A stretch of 26,172 bases of DNA, from contig CAJGDQ010000001.1 in the NCBI GenBank assembly GCA_904502215.1, positions 1-26,172 on the forward strand, written 5' to 3'. Source of the stretch: Clostridiaceae bacterium (GTDB taxonomy: Bacteria; Bacillota; Clostridia; Oscillospirales; Acutalibacteraceae). Below are positions 12,581-22,176 of this stretch, piece by piece. Numbering within the stretch: the stretch's first letter is position 1; each line of letters opens with the position of its first letter. The position numbers were made by a program, and so were the translations under genes. The notes below the pieces were generated by a model. It was given only the letters and a program-made list of their open reading frames with translations, was not told the DNA's origin and did not search any database.

Positions 12581-14599
12581 ATGGGACTTAAAAAATGGTG
12601 CGTTTCAGAGTATAATAAGGAGCTTGCCAAGTCATTAGCATATGAATGCGAGGTAGACCCCATTGTTGCACTAATTGCTTCTGCCAGGGGTTATGAGGAC
12701 CCAACTGAGCTTGAACAGTTTATATCTGATGAACCCTATTTTTCGGATTTTTATCAGTGCGCCGATATTATAAAAGCCGCTGAGATTGTTAATGAAGCAA
12801 TAAAGAATAATGAAAAGATTGCAATTTACGGTGATTATGATTGCGATGGAGTATCGGCTACTGCTTTGCTTTTCGGTTACCTAAAAAGCAAAAATGCAAA
12901 TTGTATTTACTATATTCCCGACCGTTTTGAAGAGGGATACGGTATGAACGAGCAGGCCGTTCGTTATCTTAAAGAGCAAAATGTTGAACTCATTGTAACG
13001 GTTGATAATGGAATCTCAAGCATTGAAGAAATAGCTTTGGCTAACAGTCTTGGAATAAAAACTGTTGTTACTGACCATCATTTACCTGGGGAAGTATTGC
13101 CTGAAGCTGAGGCGGTGGTTAATCCTCATAGAAAGGATTGCCTTAGTGACTATAAAACAGTTTGCGGAGCTGAGGTGGCTTTTCGCCTTGTTTGTGTCAT
13201 GGAAAACAAGGAGCCTGAGGAATTGATTTTCCAGTATGCCGATTTGTTGGCATTGGCAACCGTTGCCGATGTTATGCCTTTAACACTTGAAAACCGCACC
13301 ATTGTTAAATGCGGCGTTCAAAAGCTTTTAAATTCTCCAAATATTGGACTTTCAGCACTTTTAAGTGTTGCGGGAATTGCTCAGGATAGCGTTAATTCTG
13401 CCAGAATTGCATTCGGTTTATCTCCAAGAATTAATGCGGCAGGAAGAATGGGTAAGGCTGATAGAGCAGTTCAGTTATTGCTTTGCCAAAATATGATGGA
13501 AGCTTTAAATATTGCAAATGAAATTGATGCCGAAAATTCCGCCCGTCAGCAAATTGAGAGAAAGATTTGCGAAGAGGTTATAGATATTGTTGAAGCCAAG
13601 GGCTATAAACACGATAGAGTTATCGTTGTAGTGGGTGAAGGTTGGCATCACGGCGTTGTTGGTATTGTTGCTTCAAGAATTAGCGAGAGATATGGAGTTC
13701 CTTGTATTATCCTTTCTTCCGAGGGTGATATTTCTTGCGGCTCGGGAAGAAGCTTTGAAGGCTTTTCGCTTTATAATGCTATAAACGCTGTTAAGGATTT
13801 AACTGTTAAGTTTGGCGGTCATGAGCAGGCGGCAGGTATTACTCTTAAAACTGAGGATATTGACGAGTTTAGAAAGCGTATAAATGAATATGCAAGAGGT
13901 TGTGAATTTGCAACTCCTAAATTAAGTCTTGATTGCAAACTCAATCCTTCGGCTTTATCACTTGATTTGGCATTTGCCCTAAATGTTTTAGAACCTTATG
14001 GCAACGCAAACCAAATTCCGCTTTTTGGAGTTTTCGGAGCTAGACTTGATAGAATCACCCCTATTGGAAATAACAAGCATTTAAGACTTTTGTTTTCAAA
14101 AGGCTCAAATTCTTTCCAAGCCTTGCTTTTTGGAGTTAAGAGTGAGGAGTTTTGTTTTGAAATCGGCGATGTTCTTGATTTGGCGGTTAATATCGATGCT
14201 AACTATTTCAAGGGCGAATATTCGGTTTCGGTTCAAATAAAGGCTATCAGATTGAGCGCAACTGATGATGAAAAGTTATTTAATGATTTAAAAGATTATA
14301 ATGATTTTATGTCCGGCAACCTGCAAGATGCTAATTCCTTGTTACCAACACGTGAAGAGGTTGGCGAGGTTTATAGATATATTTTAGAAAAAAGTGTTTT
14401 GGAAGAAAGAGTTAAATATTTATTCCGAAATAAAATTGGTTTTGGAAAAACCTTAGTTGCAATTAAAACACTAGAGGAATTAGGTCTTATTGAAAATATA
14501 TCGGGAAGGCTTAGTGGCGTTTATGGGGCTGTAAAAACAAGCCTTATGAATTCTAAAACCTTTAAAACTTTAAGTGAAAGGAGCGGTGTTTATGAATGA
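12581..14599 (+). CDS. recJ: Single-stranded-DNA-specific exonuclease RecJ
   Basis: RecJ degrades single-stranded DNA 5' to 3' in recombination and mismatch or base-excision repair. The 672-residue product has the DHH phosphoesterase core: YGDYDCDGVSA at 83-93, VDNGISS, DHH at 165-167 and NPHRKDC, followed by the DHHA1 part with WHHGVVGIVASR and SCGSGRSFEGFSL and GGHEQAAG. Then comes an OB-like domain and a C-terminal winged-helix-like stretch (about 590-672), as in longer Firmicute RecJ proteins. The start ATG 12581 has a strong AGGAGGTG. The 3' end overlaps the rel start by 8 nt (ATGAATGA). It opens an eight-gene co-directional run, matching the recJ-relA-dtd neighbourhood common in Firmicutes. 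Confidence 0.95.
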   Translation: MGLKKWCVSEYNKELAKSLAYECEVDPIVALIASARGYEDPTELEQFISDEPYFSDFYQCADIIKAAEIVNEAIKNNEKIAIYGDYDCDGVSATALLFGYLKSKNANCIYYIPDRFEEGYGMNEQAVRYLKEQNVELIVTVDNGISSIEEIALANSLGIKTVVTDHHLPGEVLPEAEAVVNPHRKDCLSDYKTVCGAEVAFRLVCVMENKEPEELIFQYADLLALATVADVMPLTLENRTIVKCGVQKLLNSPNIGLSALLSVAGIAQDSVNSARIAFGLSPRINAAGRMGKADRAVQLLLCQNMMEALNIANEIDAENSARQQIERKICEEVIDIVEAKGYKHDRVIVVVGEGWHHGVVGIVASRISERYGVPCIILSSEGDISCGSGRSFEGFSLYNAINAVKDLTVKFGGHEQAAGITLKTEDIDEFRKRINEYARGCEFATPKLSLDCKLNPSALSLDLAFALNVLEPYGNANQIPLFGVFGARLDRITPIGNNKHLRLLFSKGSNSFQALLFGVKSEEFCFEIGDVLDLAVNIDANYFKGEYSVSVQIKAIRLSATDDEKLFNDLKDYNDFMSGNLQDANSLLPTREEVGEVYRYILEKSVLEERVKYLFRNKIGFGKTLVAIKTLEELGLIENISGRLSGVYGAVKTSLMNSKTFKTLSERSGVYE

Positions 14600-16784
14600 G
14601 CAACAAATGCGTGATTTTAATGAGCTGAAAGAATGTATGAAAAGCTTTGGCGGAAATTATGATTATGATTTGGTTGAAAGGGCCTTTAAGGTCTGTGTTT
14701 CTGCCCATGAGGGTCAAAAGAGAAGAAGCCAAGAGGATTATTATATCCATCCTTTTAATGTTGCCAAAATCATCGTTTCTTTGGGACTTGATAGTCAGTC
14801 AATCGCTGCTTCTTTGCTTCACGATGTTGTTGAGGATACTGATGCAACAGTTGAAGATATCAAAAACGATTTCGGTCAAGAGGTAGCCCTCTTGGTTGAT
14901 GGTGTTACTAAAATCGGTCAGCTTAATTTTACAACTAAGGAACAACAACAGGCAGAGAGCCTTAGAAAAATGCTTATAGCTATGGGTCAGGATATCAGGG
15001 TTATTATTATAAAACTTGCTGATAGACTTCATAATATGCGAACAATTGATGCTATGCCCGAACATAAGCAAAGAGAAAAATCGGTTGAAACCCTTGAAAT
15101 TTATGCTCCGATTGCCCATAGACTTGGTATCAGACCCGTTAAGGAAGAGCTTGAGGACTTGGCGATTAAGCACCTCGACCCAATAGCTTATGAAGAGATT
15201 GAAAGCTCTCTAACCCTTCATAAAAGACACAGAGAGCAAATCTTAGATGAGATTAAGAATAAGATTGCCGAGCGTCTTAAAGAGGAAATGCCCGGTGTTG
15301 AAATGACCTTTCAGGGCAGGGTTAAGTCTATTCACGGAATATACCGCAAAATGTATGTTCAAAACCGTGATTTTGATGAGATTTATGATGTTTATGCAAT
15401 CCGTATAATTACCGATACCGTTGCAAACTGCTATAATATATTGGGAATTATGCATGATATGTTCCGCCCGATTCCTAATCGCTTTAAGGACTATATTTCA
15501 ACCCCTAAGCCCAATATGTATCAATCACTTCATACAACTGTTTTGAGCCGTGCGGGAATACCCTTTGAAATTCAAATCAGAACCTTTGAAATGCACCATA
15601 CAGCCGAATTTGGTATTGCGGCGCACTGGAAATACAAAGAGGGAATAACAGATAACGATAAGAGCCTTGAGGATAGACTTGCTTGGATTCGCCAAATCCT
15701 TGATACTCAGGCAACTGCACCTGATGCTACCGATATTGTTAGAACGATTAAGGTTGATTTATCTCAAGAGGATGTTTTTGCCGTAACTCCGAAGGGCGAT
15801 GTTATTAATCTTCCTGTTGGTGCAACTATTATTGACTTTGCTTTTGCTATCCATTCGGCTGTAGGAACCAGAATGGTTGGCGCCAAGGTTAACGGAAAGA
15901 TAGCCCAAATAACCCACGAAATTAAAACAGGCGAGGTTATTGAGATACTGACTACCAATCAGGCAGGCCATGGACCAAGCCGAGATTGGCTTAGTATTGC
16001 CGTTACATCTCAGGCAAAGGCTAAAATCCGTTCTTGGTTTAAGAAGGAGAGAAGACCTGAAAATATTGCAACAGGTAAGCTCGAATTTGAAAAAGAACTT
16101 AGAAGAAACGGAATCGAAATTCCTGATGAGGAATATGAAACATACCTTGATGAGCTTGCCAAGAAATATCGTTTTGAAAATGGCGAGGAATTTTTTGCTG
16201 CTATCGGTTATGGCGGAATTTTGCTTTCAAAGGTGCTTCCTCGAATTAAGGATGATTTCAGCAAAAAGGCAAATGCTAATAAAATCCCAGAGATTGTGCC
16301 GATTGAAAGAAGCAAGGCGGCAAAATCTTCGGAAGGCGTTATCGTTGAGGGAATTGATAACTGCCTTATTAAGCTTTCAAAGTGCTGTGCTCCGCTACCT
16401 GGGGATGATATTATTGGCTTTATAACAAGGGGCCATGGTGTTTCAATTCATAAGAGAGATTGCAATAATGTTCCTAAAAATATTATGGATGATGATGAGC
16501 CTGAGCGTTGGATAAATGCTTATTGGGATAGCGGTAAAACCGAATCCTTCACCTCAACCTTGCAGGCTATGTTTATAAACCGAGATGGCATTGTTATTGA
16601 TGTTATGAATGCTGTTAATAATATGCGAGTTCCTGTTCATAGCATAAACGCAAAGGAAATGAAAAACGGAAATTCTTCGGTTATTATAACAATAAGTGCC
16701 GAAAGTGTTGAGCATCTTCGCAGTATTATTGCAAGAATTGAAAAAATACCGGGTGCTTATAGTGTTGAAAGGATTAATCAGTAA
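14592..16784 (+). CDS. relA: Bifunctional (p)ppGpp synthetase/hydrolase (Rel)
   Basis: Long RSH enzymes make (p)ppGpp from ATP and GTP/GDP on starved ribosomes and also hydrolyse it. The 730-residue product has an intact HD hydrolase domain (His53, His77-Asp78 in LLHDVVEDTD, Asp134 in ADRLHNM), so it can hydrolyse. The synthetase domain follows (GRVKSIHGIYRKM, YDVYAIRII, STPKPNMYQSLHTTV), then TGS (VFAVTPKGDVINLPVGATI), a zinc-finger-like part with CCAPLPGDDIIG, and a C-terminal ACT domain. ATG 14592 is chosen because AAAGGAG sits 8 nt upstream; an upstream GTG at 14574 would bury that site. The start overlaps the recJ end and the stop overlaps the dtd start (TAATG). It is probably the organism's main stringent-response enzyme. 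Confidence 0.96.
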   Translation: MNEQQMRDFNELKECMKSFGGNYDYDLVERAFKVCVSAHEGQKRRSQEDYYIHPFNVAKIIVSLGLDSQSIAASLLHDVVEDTDATVEDIKNDFGQEVALLVDGVTKIGQLNFTTKEQQQAESLRKMLIAMGQDIRVIIIKLADRLHNMRTIDAMPEHKQREKSVETLEIYAPIAHRLGIRPVKEELEDLAIKHLDPIAYEEIESSLTLHKRHREQILDEIKNKIAERLKEEMPGVEMTFQGRVKSIHGIYRKMYVQNRDFDEIYDVYAIRIITDTVANCYNILGIMHDMFRPIPNRFKDYISTPKPNMYQSLHTTVLSRAGIPFEIQIRTFEMHHTAEFGIAAHWKYKEGITDNDKSLEDRLAWIRQILDTQATAPDATDIVRTIKVDLSQEDVFAVTPKGDVINLPVGATIIDFAFAIHSAVGTRMVGAKVNGKIAQITHEIKTGEVIEILTTNQAGHGPSRDWLSIAVTSQAKAKIRSWFKKERRPENIATGKLEFEKELRRNGIEIPDEEYETYLDELAKKYRFENGEEFFAAIGYGGILLSKVLPRIKDDFSKKANANKIPEIVPIERSKAAKSSEGVIVEGIDNCLIKLSKCCAPLPGDDIIGFITRGHGVSIHKRDCNNVPKNIMDDDEPERWINAYWDSGKTESFTSTLQAMFINRDGIVIDVMNAVNNMRVPVHSINAKEMKNGNSSVIITISAESVEHLRSIIARIEKIPGAYSVERINQ

Positions 16785-17248
16785 TGAAGGCTGTTATTCA
16801 AAGAGTTAAATATGCTTCGGTTAAGGTTGATGGCGTTACTGTTGGCAACTGCGAAAAGGGCTATATGGTGCTTTTGGGAGTTGCCGAGGGGGATACCGAG
16901 GCCGAGGCTGAGCTTTTGGCTAAGAAAACCGCTAATTTAAGGGTTTTCGAGGATGAAAATGAAAAAATGAATCTATCTATACTTGATATAGATGGCGAAA
17001 TTTTAGCAATTTCTCAGTTCACCCTTTGTGCCGATGTTAAAAAGGGAAACAGGCCGTCTTTTATCGGCGCTATGGCTCCAGATAAGGCAAATGAGCTTTA
17101 TGAGGTTTATTGCGATAAACTCCTCGAAAATGGAGTTAAAAAGGTTGATAAGGGAGTTTTCGGTGCCGATATGAAGGTTGAACTTTTAAACGATGGCCCT
17201 GTTACCATACTTTATGATACTGATATTTGGAGAAAAAATGGAAATTAA
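16784..17248 (+). CDS. dtd: D-aminoacyl-tRNA deacylase
   Basis: DTD removes D-amino acids (and mischarged glycine) from tRNA and so protects translation quality. The 154-residue product has the conserved start MKAVIQRVKYASV, the SQFTL motif at 77-81 and the NDGPVT motif with the cis Gly-Pro at 136-141, the two parts that form the chiral pocket across the dimer. Length is typical. Its ATG shares one base with the rel stop (TAATG), and its own 3' end overlaps the next gene by 11 nt, so expression is translationally coupled. The rel-dtd pair is a conserved Firmicute arrangement. Confidence 0.95.
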   Translation: MKAVIQRVKYASVKVDGVTVGNCEKGYMVLLGVAEGDTEAEAELLAKKTANLRVFEDENEKMNLSILDIDGEILAISQFTLCADVKKGNRPSFIGAMAPDKANELYEVYCDKLLENGVKKVDKGVFGADMKVELLNDGPVTILYDTDIWRKNGN

Positions 17249-17852
17249 GGTTTTAAGATTAGGACTTATAAGGACAAACTGTTATTTGGTTTCAACCGAT
17301 AAGGCGGCAATTGTTATAGACCCGGGTTTTATTTCAAACGAAACTGAAGATTTCTTAAAGGGAAATGAAGGCAAGGAAAGATTGATTCTTTTAACCCATA
17401 ATCATTTTGACCATATCGGCGGTGCTGATATTTTAAGAAAGAATACGGGGGTAAAAATCGCTATCGGTGAGATTGATGGGGCGGATTTATCAAATCCCGA
17501 GGTTAACCTTTCTTATAAATTCAGGGCTCATCTAGAACCCTTTTCGGCCGATATTTTGCTAAAGGATGGCGAAATTTTAAAGGTTGGAGATATTGAGTTT
17601 AAGGTAATCTTAACTCCAGGTCATACCTTAGGTTCTATTTGCCTTCATAGTGATGATATTCTCTTTTCGGGGGACACGCTTTTTTATGAGTCGGTTGGTA
17701 GAACCGATTTCATAAACGGAGATTTTAATGCTATAAAAAATTCTATTCAAAAACTTTATGAGTTAGATGGGGATACAGTAGTTCTTTCGGGACACGGCGA
17801 GCAAACCACCATTGCCCACGAAAAACTTTACAACCCATTTGTTAAAGGTTAA
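17238..17852 (+). CDS. Metallo-beta-lactamase-fold hydrolase (glyoxalase II-like, YcbL type)
   Basis: The 204-residue product has the MBL metal motif THNHFDH at 53-59, the third-ligand His129 in TPGHTLGS, bridging Asp146 in FSGDTLF and His176 in SGHGEQT, all intact for a two-metal site. Size and motifs fit the small glyoxalase II-like family that hydrolyses thioesters such as lactoylglutathione; in a Clostridium-like cell without glutathione the substrate may be another thiol ester. ATG 17238 is chosen over an upstream in-frame start at 17193 because TTTGGAG precedes it and the family start (MEIKVLRLGLIRTNCYLV) is restored. It overlaps dtd by 11 nt and lies 3 nt before hemZ. This MBL gene beside rel/dtd/hemZ is a frequent arrangement in Clostridia, from memory. 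Confidence 0.9.
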   Translation: MEIKVLRLGLIRTNCYLVSTDKAAIVIDPGFISNETEDFLKGNEGKERLILLTHNHFDHIGGADILRKNTGVKIAIGEIDGADLSNPEVNLSYKFRAHLEPFSADILLKDGEILKVGDIEFKVILTPGHTLGSICLHSDDILFSGDTLFYESVGRTDFINGDFNAIKNSIQKLYELDGDTVVLSGHGEQTTIAHEKLYNPFVKG

Positions 17853-17855
17853 ATT

Positions 17856-19307
17856 ATGAAACTATGTATGATTAACCATTCTTTTCGGTATGAGCTTGAA
17901 AAACTGATAAGAATATTTTTACCCTTTGAAAAAATCGAGTTTTCCAAGATAGAAGAAACTGCTGATAATACTGCGGTTACTTTTCTTTCTGATACTGCCA
18001 AAGCAAAGCTTTTTATATTCGGCAAAGAGTTTTCAAAGGAACTTTCTATTGAAGAAACCGATGATTATGATAAGGAATGCGAGTTAAAGCTGGCAACAGC
18101 TCTTTTTGAATGCTTTGTTGAAGCCTTTGGATATATTCCAAGTTGGGGTATTTTAACAGGCGTTCGCCCTGCAAAGCTTTATTCAAGGCTTTCGAAAACT
18201 ATGGGCAAGAGCCCAGATGATTATTTCAAAAACATTCTTAAGGTTAGTGATAAAAAGCTTTCTCTTTGTAAGGAAACCTTTGAGGGCGAGGAAAAAATCA
18301 CCAGCCTTTCTAAAGGAGATTCTTTTAGTCTTTATATTTCAATTCCTTTTTGCCCAACAAGGTGTTCTTATTGCTCCTTTGTTTCTCATTCTGTAGCTCA
18401 GGCTAAAAAGCTGATACCTCAGTATATTGAACTTTTGTGTGCCGAGCTTAGAGAAACTGCAAAAATTGCAAAAGAATTAGCGCTAAGGCTTGAAACAATT
18501 TATATCGGCGGTGGCACTCCAACCTCGCTAGAGGCTTCTGATATTGAGAAAATAATGAAAACTGTAGCGGATAATTTTAACCTTGCAAATCTTAGGGAAT
18601 ACACTGTTGAGGCAGGAAGACCTGATACCATAACTAAGGAAAAGTTAAAGGTTATTAAGGAATATGGCGCTACGAGAATCAGCATAAATCCGCAAACTAT
18701 GAATGATAAGGTTTTAGAGGGGATTGGAAGAAAACATACAGCCGAAGATACCGTTAAAGCCTTTTTACTTGCTCGAAGCCAAGGCTTCGATAATATAAAT
18801 ATGGATTTAATTGCAGGGCTGCCTGATGATACATTTGAAAGTTTCAAAGAAACTATTTCTAAAATTTTAAACCTTAATCCCGAAAGTGTTACAGTTCATT
18901 CACTTTCAATGAAGCGTTCTTCAAATCTTTCTAAGTATGGGATTCTTCCTGAAACCGAAATGGGAAAAACTGCATCTATGATGGTGGATTTTGCCCGAGA
19001 GGAATTAAGTAAGAACGGAATTGTGCCTTACTATATGTATCGCCAAAGCAAAACTGTTGGAAATCTCGAAAATGTTGGCTATTCTAAAAAGGGGTTTGAA
19101 TGCCTTTATAATGTTTACATAATGGATGAAACCCATTCTATTTTAGCCTGCGGCGCCTCAGCTGTTACAAAGCTTAGAGAACCTGGTGGCAGTTTTATAG
19201 ATAGAATTTTCAACTTTAAATATCCTTATGAGTATATTAACCGCTTTGATGAGTTGATGGCTCGCAAAGAGGGAATAAAGCAATTTTATAGCTTATATAA
19301 AAAATAA
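17856..19307 (+). CDS. hemZ: Radical SAM protein HemZ (coproporphyrinogen III dehydrogenase-like)
   Basis: The 483-residue product has the radical SAM cluster motif CPTRCSYC (Cys166, Cys170, Cys173; CxxxCxxC), followed by IGGGTPTS at about 217-224, the SAM-binding stretch, and the C-terminal HemN-type domain. HemZ is the Bacillus/Clostridium branch of oxygen-independent coproporphyrinogen oxidases. The N-terminal extension of about 150 residues (SWGILTGVRPAKL, typical of HemZ) separates it from HemN and HemW. No other heme-synthesis gene is in the window, so a role in heme synthesis is not shown by context, and another radical SAM activity is possible. It starts 3 nt after the MBL gene and is followed after 15 nt by the next gene, which has its own strong ribosome site. 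Confidence 0.9.
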   Translation: MKLCMINHSFRYELEKLIRIFLPFEKIEFSKIEETADNTAVTFLSDTAKAKLFIFGKEFSKELSIEETDDYDKECELKLATALFECFVEAFGYIPSWGILTGVRPAKLYSRLSKTMGKSPDDYFKNILKVSDKKLSLCKETFEGEEKITSLSKGDSFSLYISIPFCPTRCSYCSFVSHSVAQAKKLIPQYIELLCAELRETAKIAKELALRLETIYIGGGTPTSLEASDIEKIMKTVADNFNLANLREYTVEAGRPDTITKEKLKVIKEYGATRISINPQTMNDKVLEGIGRKHTAEDTVKAFLLARSQGFDNINMDLIAGLPDDTFESFKETISKILNLNPESVTVHSLSMKRSSNLSKYGILPETEMGKTASMMVDFAREELSKNGIVPYYMYRQSKTVGNLENVGYSKKGFECLYNVYIMDETHSILACGASAVTKLREPGGSFIDRIFNFKYPYEYINRFDELMARKEGIKQFYSLYKK

Positions 19308-19322
19308 TCAGGAGGTAATTTT

Positions 19323-19679
19323 ATGGATTTTTTAGATAACGCAGTTAATACCGCAAGAGAGGCATTTGATATCGCTTATAAGAAAACAGGGGAATTGGTT
19401 AATTCTCAAAAGCAAAAGTTTGATATTGCTTCACTTAAAAATAAACGAAATAAATCTTTTGAGGCTCTTGGAAAGCTCTATTTCGAATTTGTTAAGGATG
19501 AGAATATCGAAAACGATGAAATAAGAGCCTTGGTTGAGGAAATTAAAGAAAATAATGAGAAAATTAACAAGCTGAAAGAAGAAATAAATTCAGCAAAAAA
19601 TAAGGTTGTTTGTGAAAATTGTTCGGCTCTCAACGATGAAACCGCTATTTTTTGCAGTGCTTGCGGAAATAAACTTTAA
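19323..19679 (+). CDS. Coiled-coil protein with C-terminal zinc ribbon
   Basis: The 118-residue product is mostly charged helix (residues about 1-92, with coiled-coil potential around 60-92: IRALVEEIKENNEKINKL) and ends in a four-cysteine zinc ribbon, CENC at 97-100 and CSAC at 111-114. There is no signal peptide or membrane segment. The family is common in Clostridia and unnamed; the ribbon may serve protein or nucleic-acid contact. AGGAGGT precedes the ATG at the ideal distance, so it is likely well translated. Position between hemZ and the nucleosidase gene gives no clear clue to function. Confidence 0.8.
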   Translation: MDFLDNAVNTAREAFDIAYKKTGELVNSQKQKFDIASLKNKRNKSFEALGKLYFEFVKDENIENDEIRALVEEIKENNEKINKLKEEINSAKNKVVCENCSALNDETAIFCSACGNKL

Positions 19680-19694
19680 ACGGAAGTGATAAAA

Positions 19695-20384
19695 GTGAAG
19701 ATAGGAATTATTGTCGCCGATATTGATGAATATAAGCCGTTTGCCGATTATATTGAAAAAACGGATTTTGAGGAATATTCTTTCTTAGGCAGAAAGGGCC
19801 ATAAGTTTTTCATAAATGAAGCCGAGGTTATATCTATTCTTTGCGGAATCGGTAAGGTGAATGCAACTGCTGCCGCAATGCATTTGGTTGATATCGGATG
19901 TGATTATATTTTAAACTTTGGTTTGTCGGGCGGTATAAGCGGAGTAAGACGTGGCGATATATCTGTCCCCTCAAGGTTTTTAGAACATGATTTTGATTTA
20001 ACCGGCATTGGCTATAAGCCTTGTGAAAAACCTGCTCAGGAGTATATTTATGATGCTGATAAGGCTCTTTGCGATATTGCTTTAAGACTATTGCCTGAGG
20101 CTAAATGCGGAACTGCTGTTTCGGGGGACTGTTTTGTTTGCGATGAGGCTTTGAGAAATAGCCTTAAGGAAAACTTCGGCGCTATGTCCTGTGATATGGA
20201 AACTGCCGCTATTGCTTATGTATGCTCTTTTTCTAAAGTGCCTTTCTTAGCGCTTAGAAGAATTTCGGATGATGCGGGTAATGATGCCGAAACCTCTTAT
20301 AGAGAGATGAACACTTCAAATGCCACCTTGCTTTCCGACTATATAATTTGGATAGTTAAGGCTATCGGCGGTAAGAAAATATGA
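19695..20384 (+). CDS. mtnN: 5'-methylthioadenosine/S-adenosylhomocysteine nucleosidase
   Basis: The enzyme cleaves adenine from methylthioadenosine and S-adenosylhomocysteine, recycling products of SAM-dependent reactions (hemZ uses SAM as radical source and would yield the related 5'-deoxyadenosine). The 229-residue product begins MKIGIIVADIDEYKPF, carries NFGLSGGI, and has MSCDMETAAIA and RRISDDAG. With GTG 19695 as start, Glu12, Met168-Glu169 and Asp192 fall where the Escherichia coli enzyme has Glu12, Met173-Glu174 and Asp197. GTG 19695 is preferred over GTG 19686 because GGAAGTG lies just upstream. It ends 4 nt inside the flippase gene (ATGA overlap). Nucleoside phosphorylase activity on another purine nucleoside is a weaker alternative. 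Confidence 0.88.
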   Translation: MKIGIIVADIDEYKPFADYIEKTDFEEYSFLGRKGHKFFINEAEVISILCGIGKVNATAAAMHLVDIGCDYILNFGLSGGISGVRRGDISVPSRFLEHDFDLTGIGYKPCEKPAQEYIYDADKALCDIALRLLPEAKCGTAVSGDCFVCDEALRNSLKENFGAMSCDMETAAIAYVCSFSKVPFLALRRISDDAGNDAETSYREMNTSNATLLSDYIIWIVKAIGGKKI

Positions 20385-22039
20385 TGAACGAAAGAAAAAA
20401 GCAAACTCTTTATGAGGGTGCTTCGGTTTTGCTGATTTCAACTGTGCTGGCTAAGATTATAAGTGCAATTTTTAAAATTCCGCTTTCCTCTAATGCTTGC
20501 CTTGGTGATATCGGTTTTGGTTATTTTTCAGCGGCTCATGATTTTTTCACACCGTTTCATATGATGGCAATATCAGGTTTCTCGGTTGCCGTTTCAAAGG
20601 TTGTTGCCGATTATACTGCGGTTAACGGTTTTAAGGATGCCGAAAAAGCCTTTAAGCTTTCGAGAAAACTGCTTTTATGGTTTAGTATTGCATTTGCTAT
20701 TATTCTAACCATTGTTATTGTGCCCTTTGTTAAGGCGACCGATATAACGGGTCAAAGTATTTATAGCTATTTTGCTATGATTCCTTGTGTTATATTTTGT
20801 TTTATTGCTTCGGCTTATAGAGGATATTATGAAGGCCTTGGCAATATGAATCCTGCGGCAGTAACCAATATTATCGAAGCCTTGGCGAAGCTTGTTTTAG
20901 GCTTTGGCTCAGCGCTTATTGTTGTTAAAATAACTAATAAATTTGCCTTTGCCGCCGCAGCAGCAACACTCGGTATCACATTTGGTGCATTGCTATCGCT
21001 TATTTATTTTCATATAAAATATAAGATTTCGGGCGGAATAACTAATGCTGAGCTTAAAAAATCAACCCCGCAAAAGAAGGATAATGAAATAATCAAATCT
21101 CTGGTTCTGGTTTCAATACCTATAGTTTTATCTTCTGTTGCTTCAAGTGTTGTAACCTTGGTTGATGCTATAACTGTTAGGTGGCAGCTATCGGGGGAGA
21201 TTATGAGACTGGCTCGGTTTTATCCGGAGTTTGTAATGAATTTGGAGGAACTGCCAACACTTCTGTATGGTATCAGAAGCAAGGCTTTCACTCTTTATAA
21301 TCTGGTTCCAACCTTAACAATGGTTGTTGGCGTTGGTGCGATACCCGTTTTAGCTGAAGCATTTAATAAAAATGAGACTGAAGAGCTTAAAGAGGGAATA
21401 GGCTCTGTTTTTAAACTTTCGGCTCTTATAACTCTTCCTGCTGCCGCAGGCTTTATAAGCCTTGGCGAGAGAATTATGGCTTTGCTTTTCGGTGCAGATG
21501 CTTCTTCCCAAATCGGCGGAAAAATGCTTTCTCTATTTGGAATTGCCCTTATTTTCTCGGGAATAGCAATTCCGCTTGGCAGTTGTCTTCAAGCCCTTAA
21601 TTTGCAAAATAGAGCACTTGTTAATGTTGCCATTGGTATAGGGGTTAAAATAATATTAAATCTTTGGCTTTGCAGTATTCCTGAAATAAATGTTTTTGGC
21701 TCGGTTTATGCCACTGTTGCCTGTTATGCTGTTATCTTGGTTTTGCATCTTTTAACCTTGATTATGGCATATGGAAAATTAAAAGATTTAAAGAACATTC
21801 TTTTGAAACCGTTGTTGGCATCTATTCTTTGCTCAGTTACAGCCTTTTTGGTTTCGCAATTAAGCTTAAATTCAATAGTAACTGTGCTTTCAATAGTTTT
21901 AGGTGCGATGGTATATTTTGCTATATTAATTGCAACAAAAGCCTTTAATGATGAAGATATTTTGGCTTTCCCAATGGGAGAAAAACTTTTGAAAATAGCA
22001 AAAAAACTTAAATTTTTAAAAAAATCCGATAAAAATTAA
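20381..22039 (+). CDS. SpoVB/MurJ-like polysaccharide or lipid II flippase
   Basis: The 552-residue product is a polytopic membrane protein of the MOP exporter superfamily, with about 14 membrane helices and the paired-bundle pattern ([17 protein letters not shown] at the start; [36 protein letters not shown], a SpoVB/YtgP-type signature). Members flip lipid-linked sugar precursors: MurJ for lipid II in growing cells, SpoVB for spore cortex synthesis. The sequence alone does not choose between these roles. Two ATGs are possible (20381, 20384); both overlap the nucleosidase stop. GGCGGT is the likely ribosome site. No clear terminator follows; the next promoter begins 40 nt downstream. Confidence 0.88.
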   Translation: MMNERKKQTLYEGASVLLISTVLAKIISAIFKIPLSSNACLGDIGFGYFSAAHDFFTPFHMMAISGFSVAVSKVVADYTAVNGFKDAEKAFKLSRKLLLWFSIAFAIILTIVIVPFVKATDITGQSIYSYFAMIPCVIFCFIASAYRGYYEGLGNMNPAAVTNIIEALAKLVLGFGSALIVVKITNKFAFAAAAATLGITFGALLSLIYFHIKYKISGGITNAELKKSTPQKKDNEIIKSLVLVSIPIVLSSVASSVVTLVDAITVRWQLSGEIMRLARFYPEFVMNLEELPTLLYGIRSKAFTLYNLVPTLTMVVGVGAIPVLAEAFNKNETEELKEGIGSVFKLSALITLPAAAGFISLGERIMALLFGADASSQIGGKMLSLFGIALIFSGIAIPLGSCLQALNLQNRALVNVAIGIGVKIILNLWLCSIPEINVFGSVYATVACYAVILVLHLLTLIMAYGKLKDLKNILLKPLLASILCSVTAFLVSQLSLNSIVTVLSIVLGAMVYFAILIATKAFNDEDILAFPMGEKLLKIAKKLKFLKKSDKN

Positions 22040-22078
22040 AATATATTCACTTTTTGGCAAAAAAATTACTAAAATCTA

Positions 22079-22107
22079 TTGATTTTTTAGCAAAAGTATG
22101 GTATAAA
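22079..22107 (+). promoter_or_regulatory. SigA-type promoter for the HU gene
   Basis: TTGATT (22079-22084), 17 bp, TATAAA (22102-22107). The leader to the ATG at 22177 is about 63 nt, AT-rich, ending in a strong GGAGG at 22164-22168. Confidence 0.65.
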
Positions 22108-22176
22108 TATACAAGCGAATATGTTTTTAATTTATTTTTTATTAAATTCGTAAAAATTTTTTTGGAGGTTTTTGTC

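Noticed and set aside
15970..16425. Long forward reading frame inside rel in another frame, and similar shadows such as 814-1119, 10204-10521 and 14799-15173 on the reverse strand
   Set aside because: They overlap well-supported genes, have no ribosome site and give compositionally odd proteins without any recognisable motif.
19686..19694. GTG start three codons upstream for the MTA/SAH nucleosidase
   Set aside because: It overlaps the ribosome site GGAAGTG of GTG 19695, and the later start puts the catalytic Glu at residue 12 as in the known enzyme.
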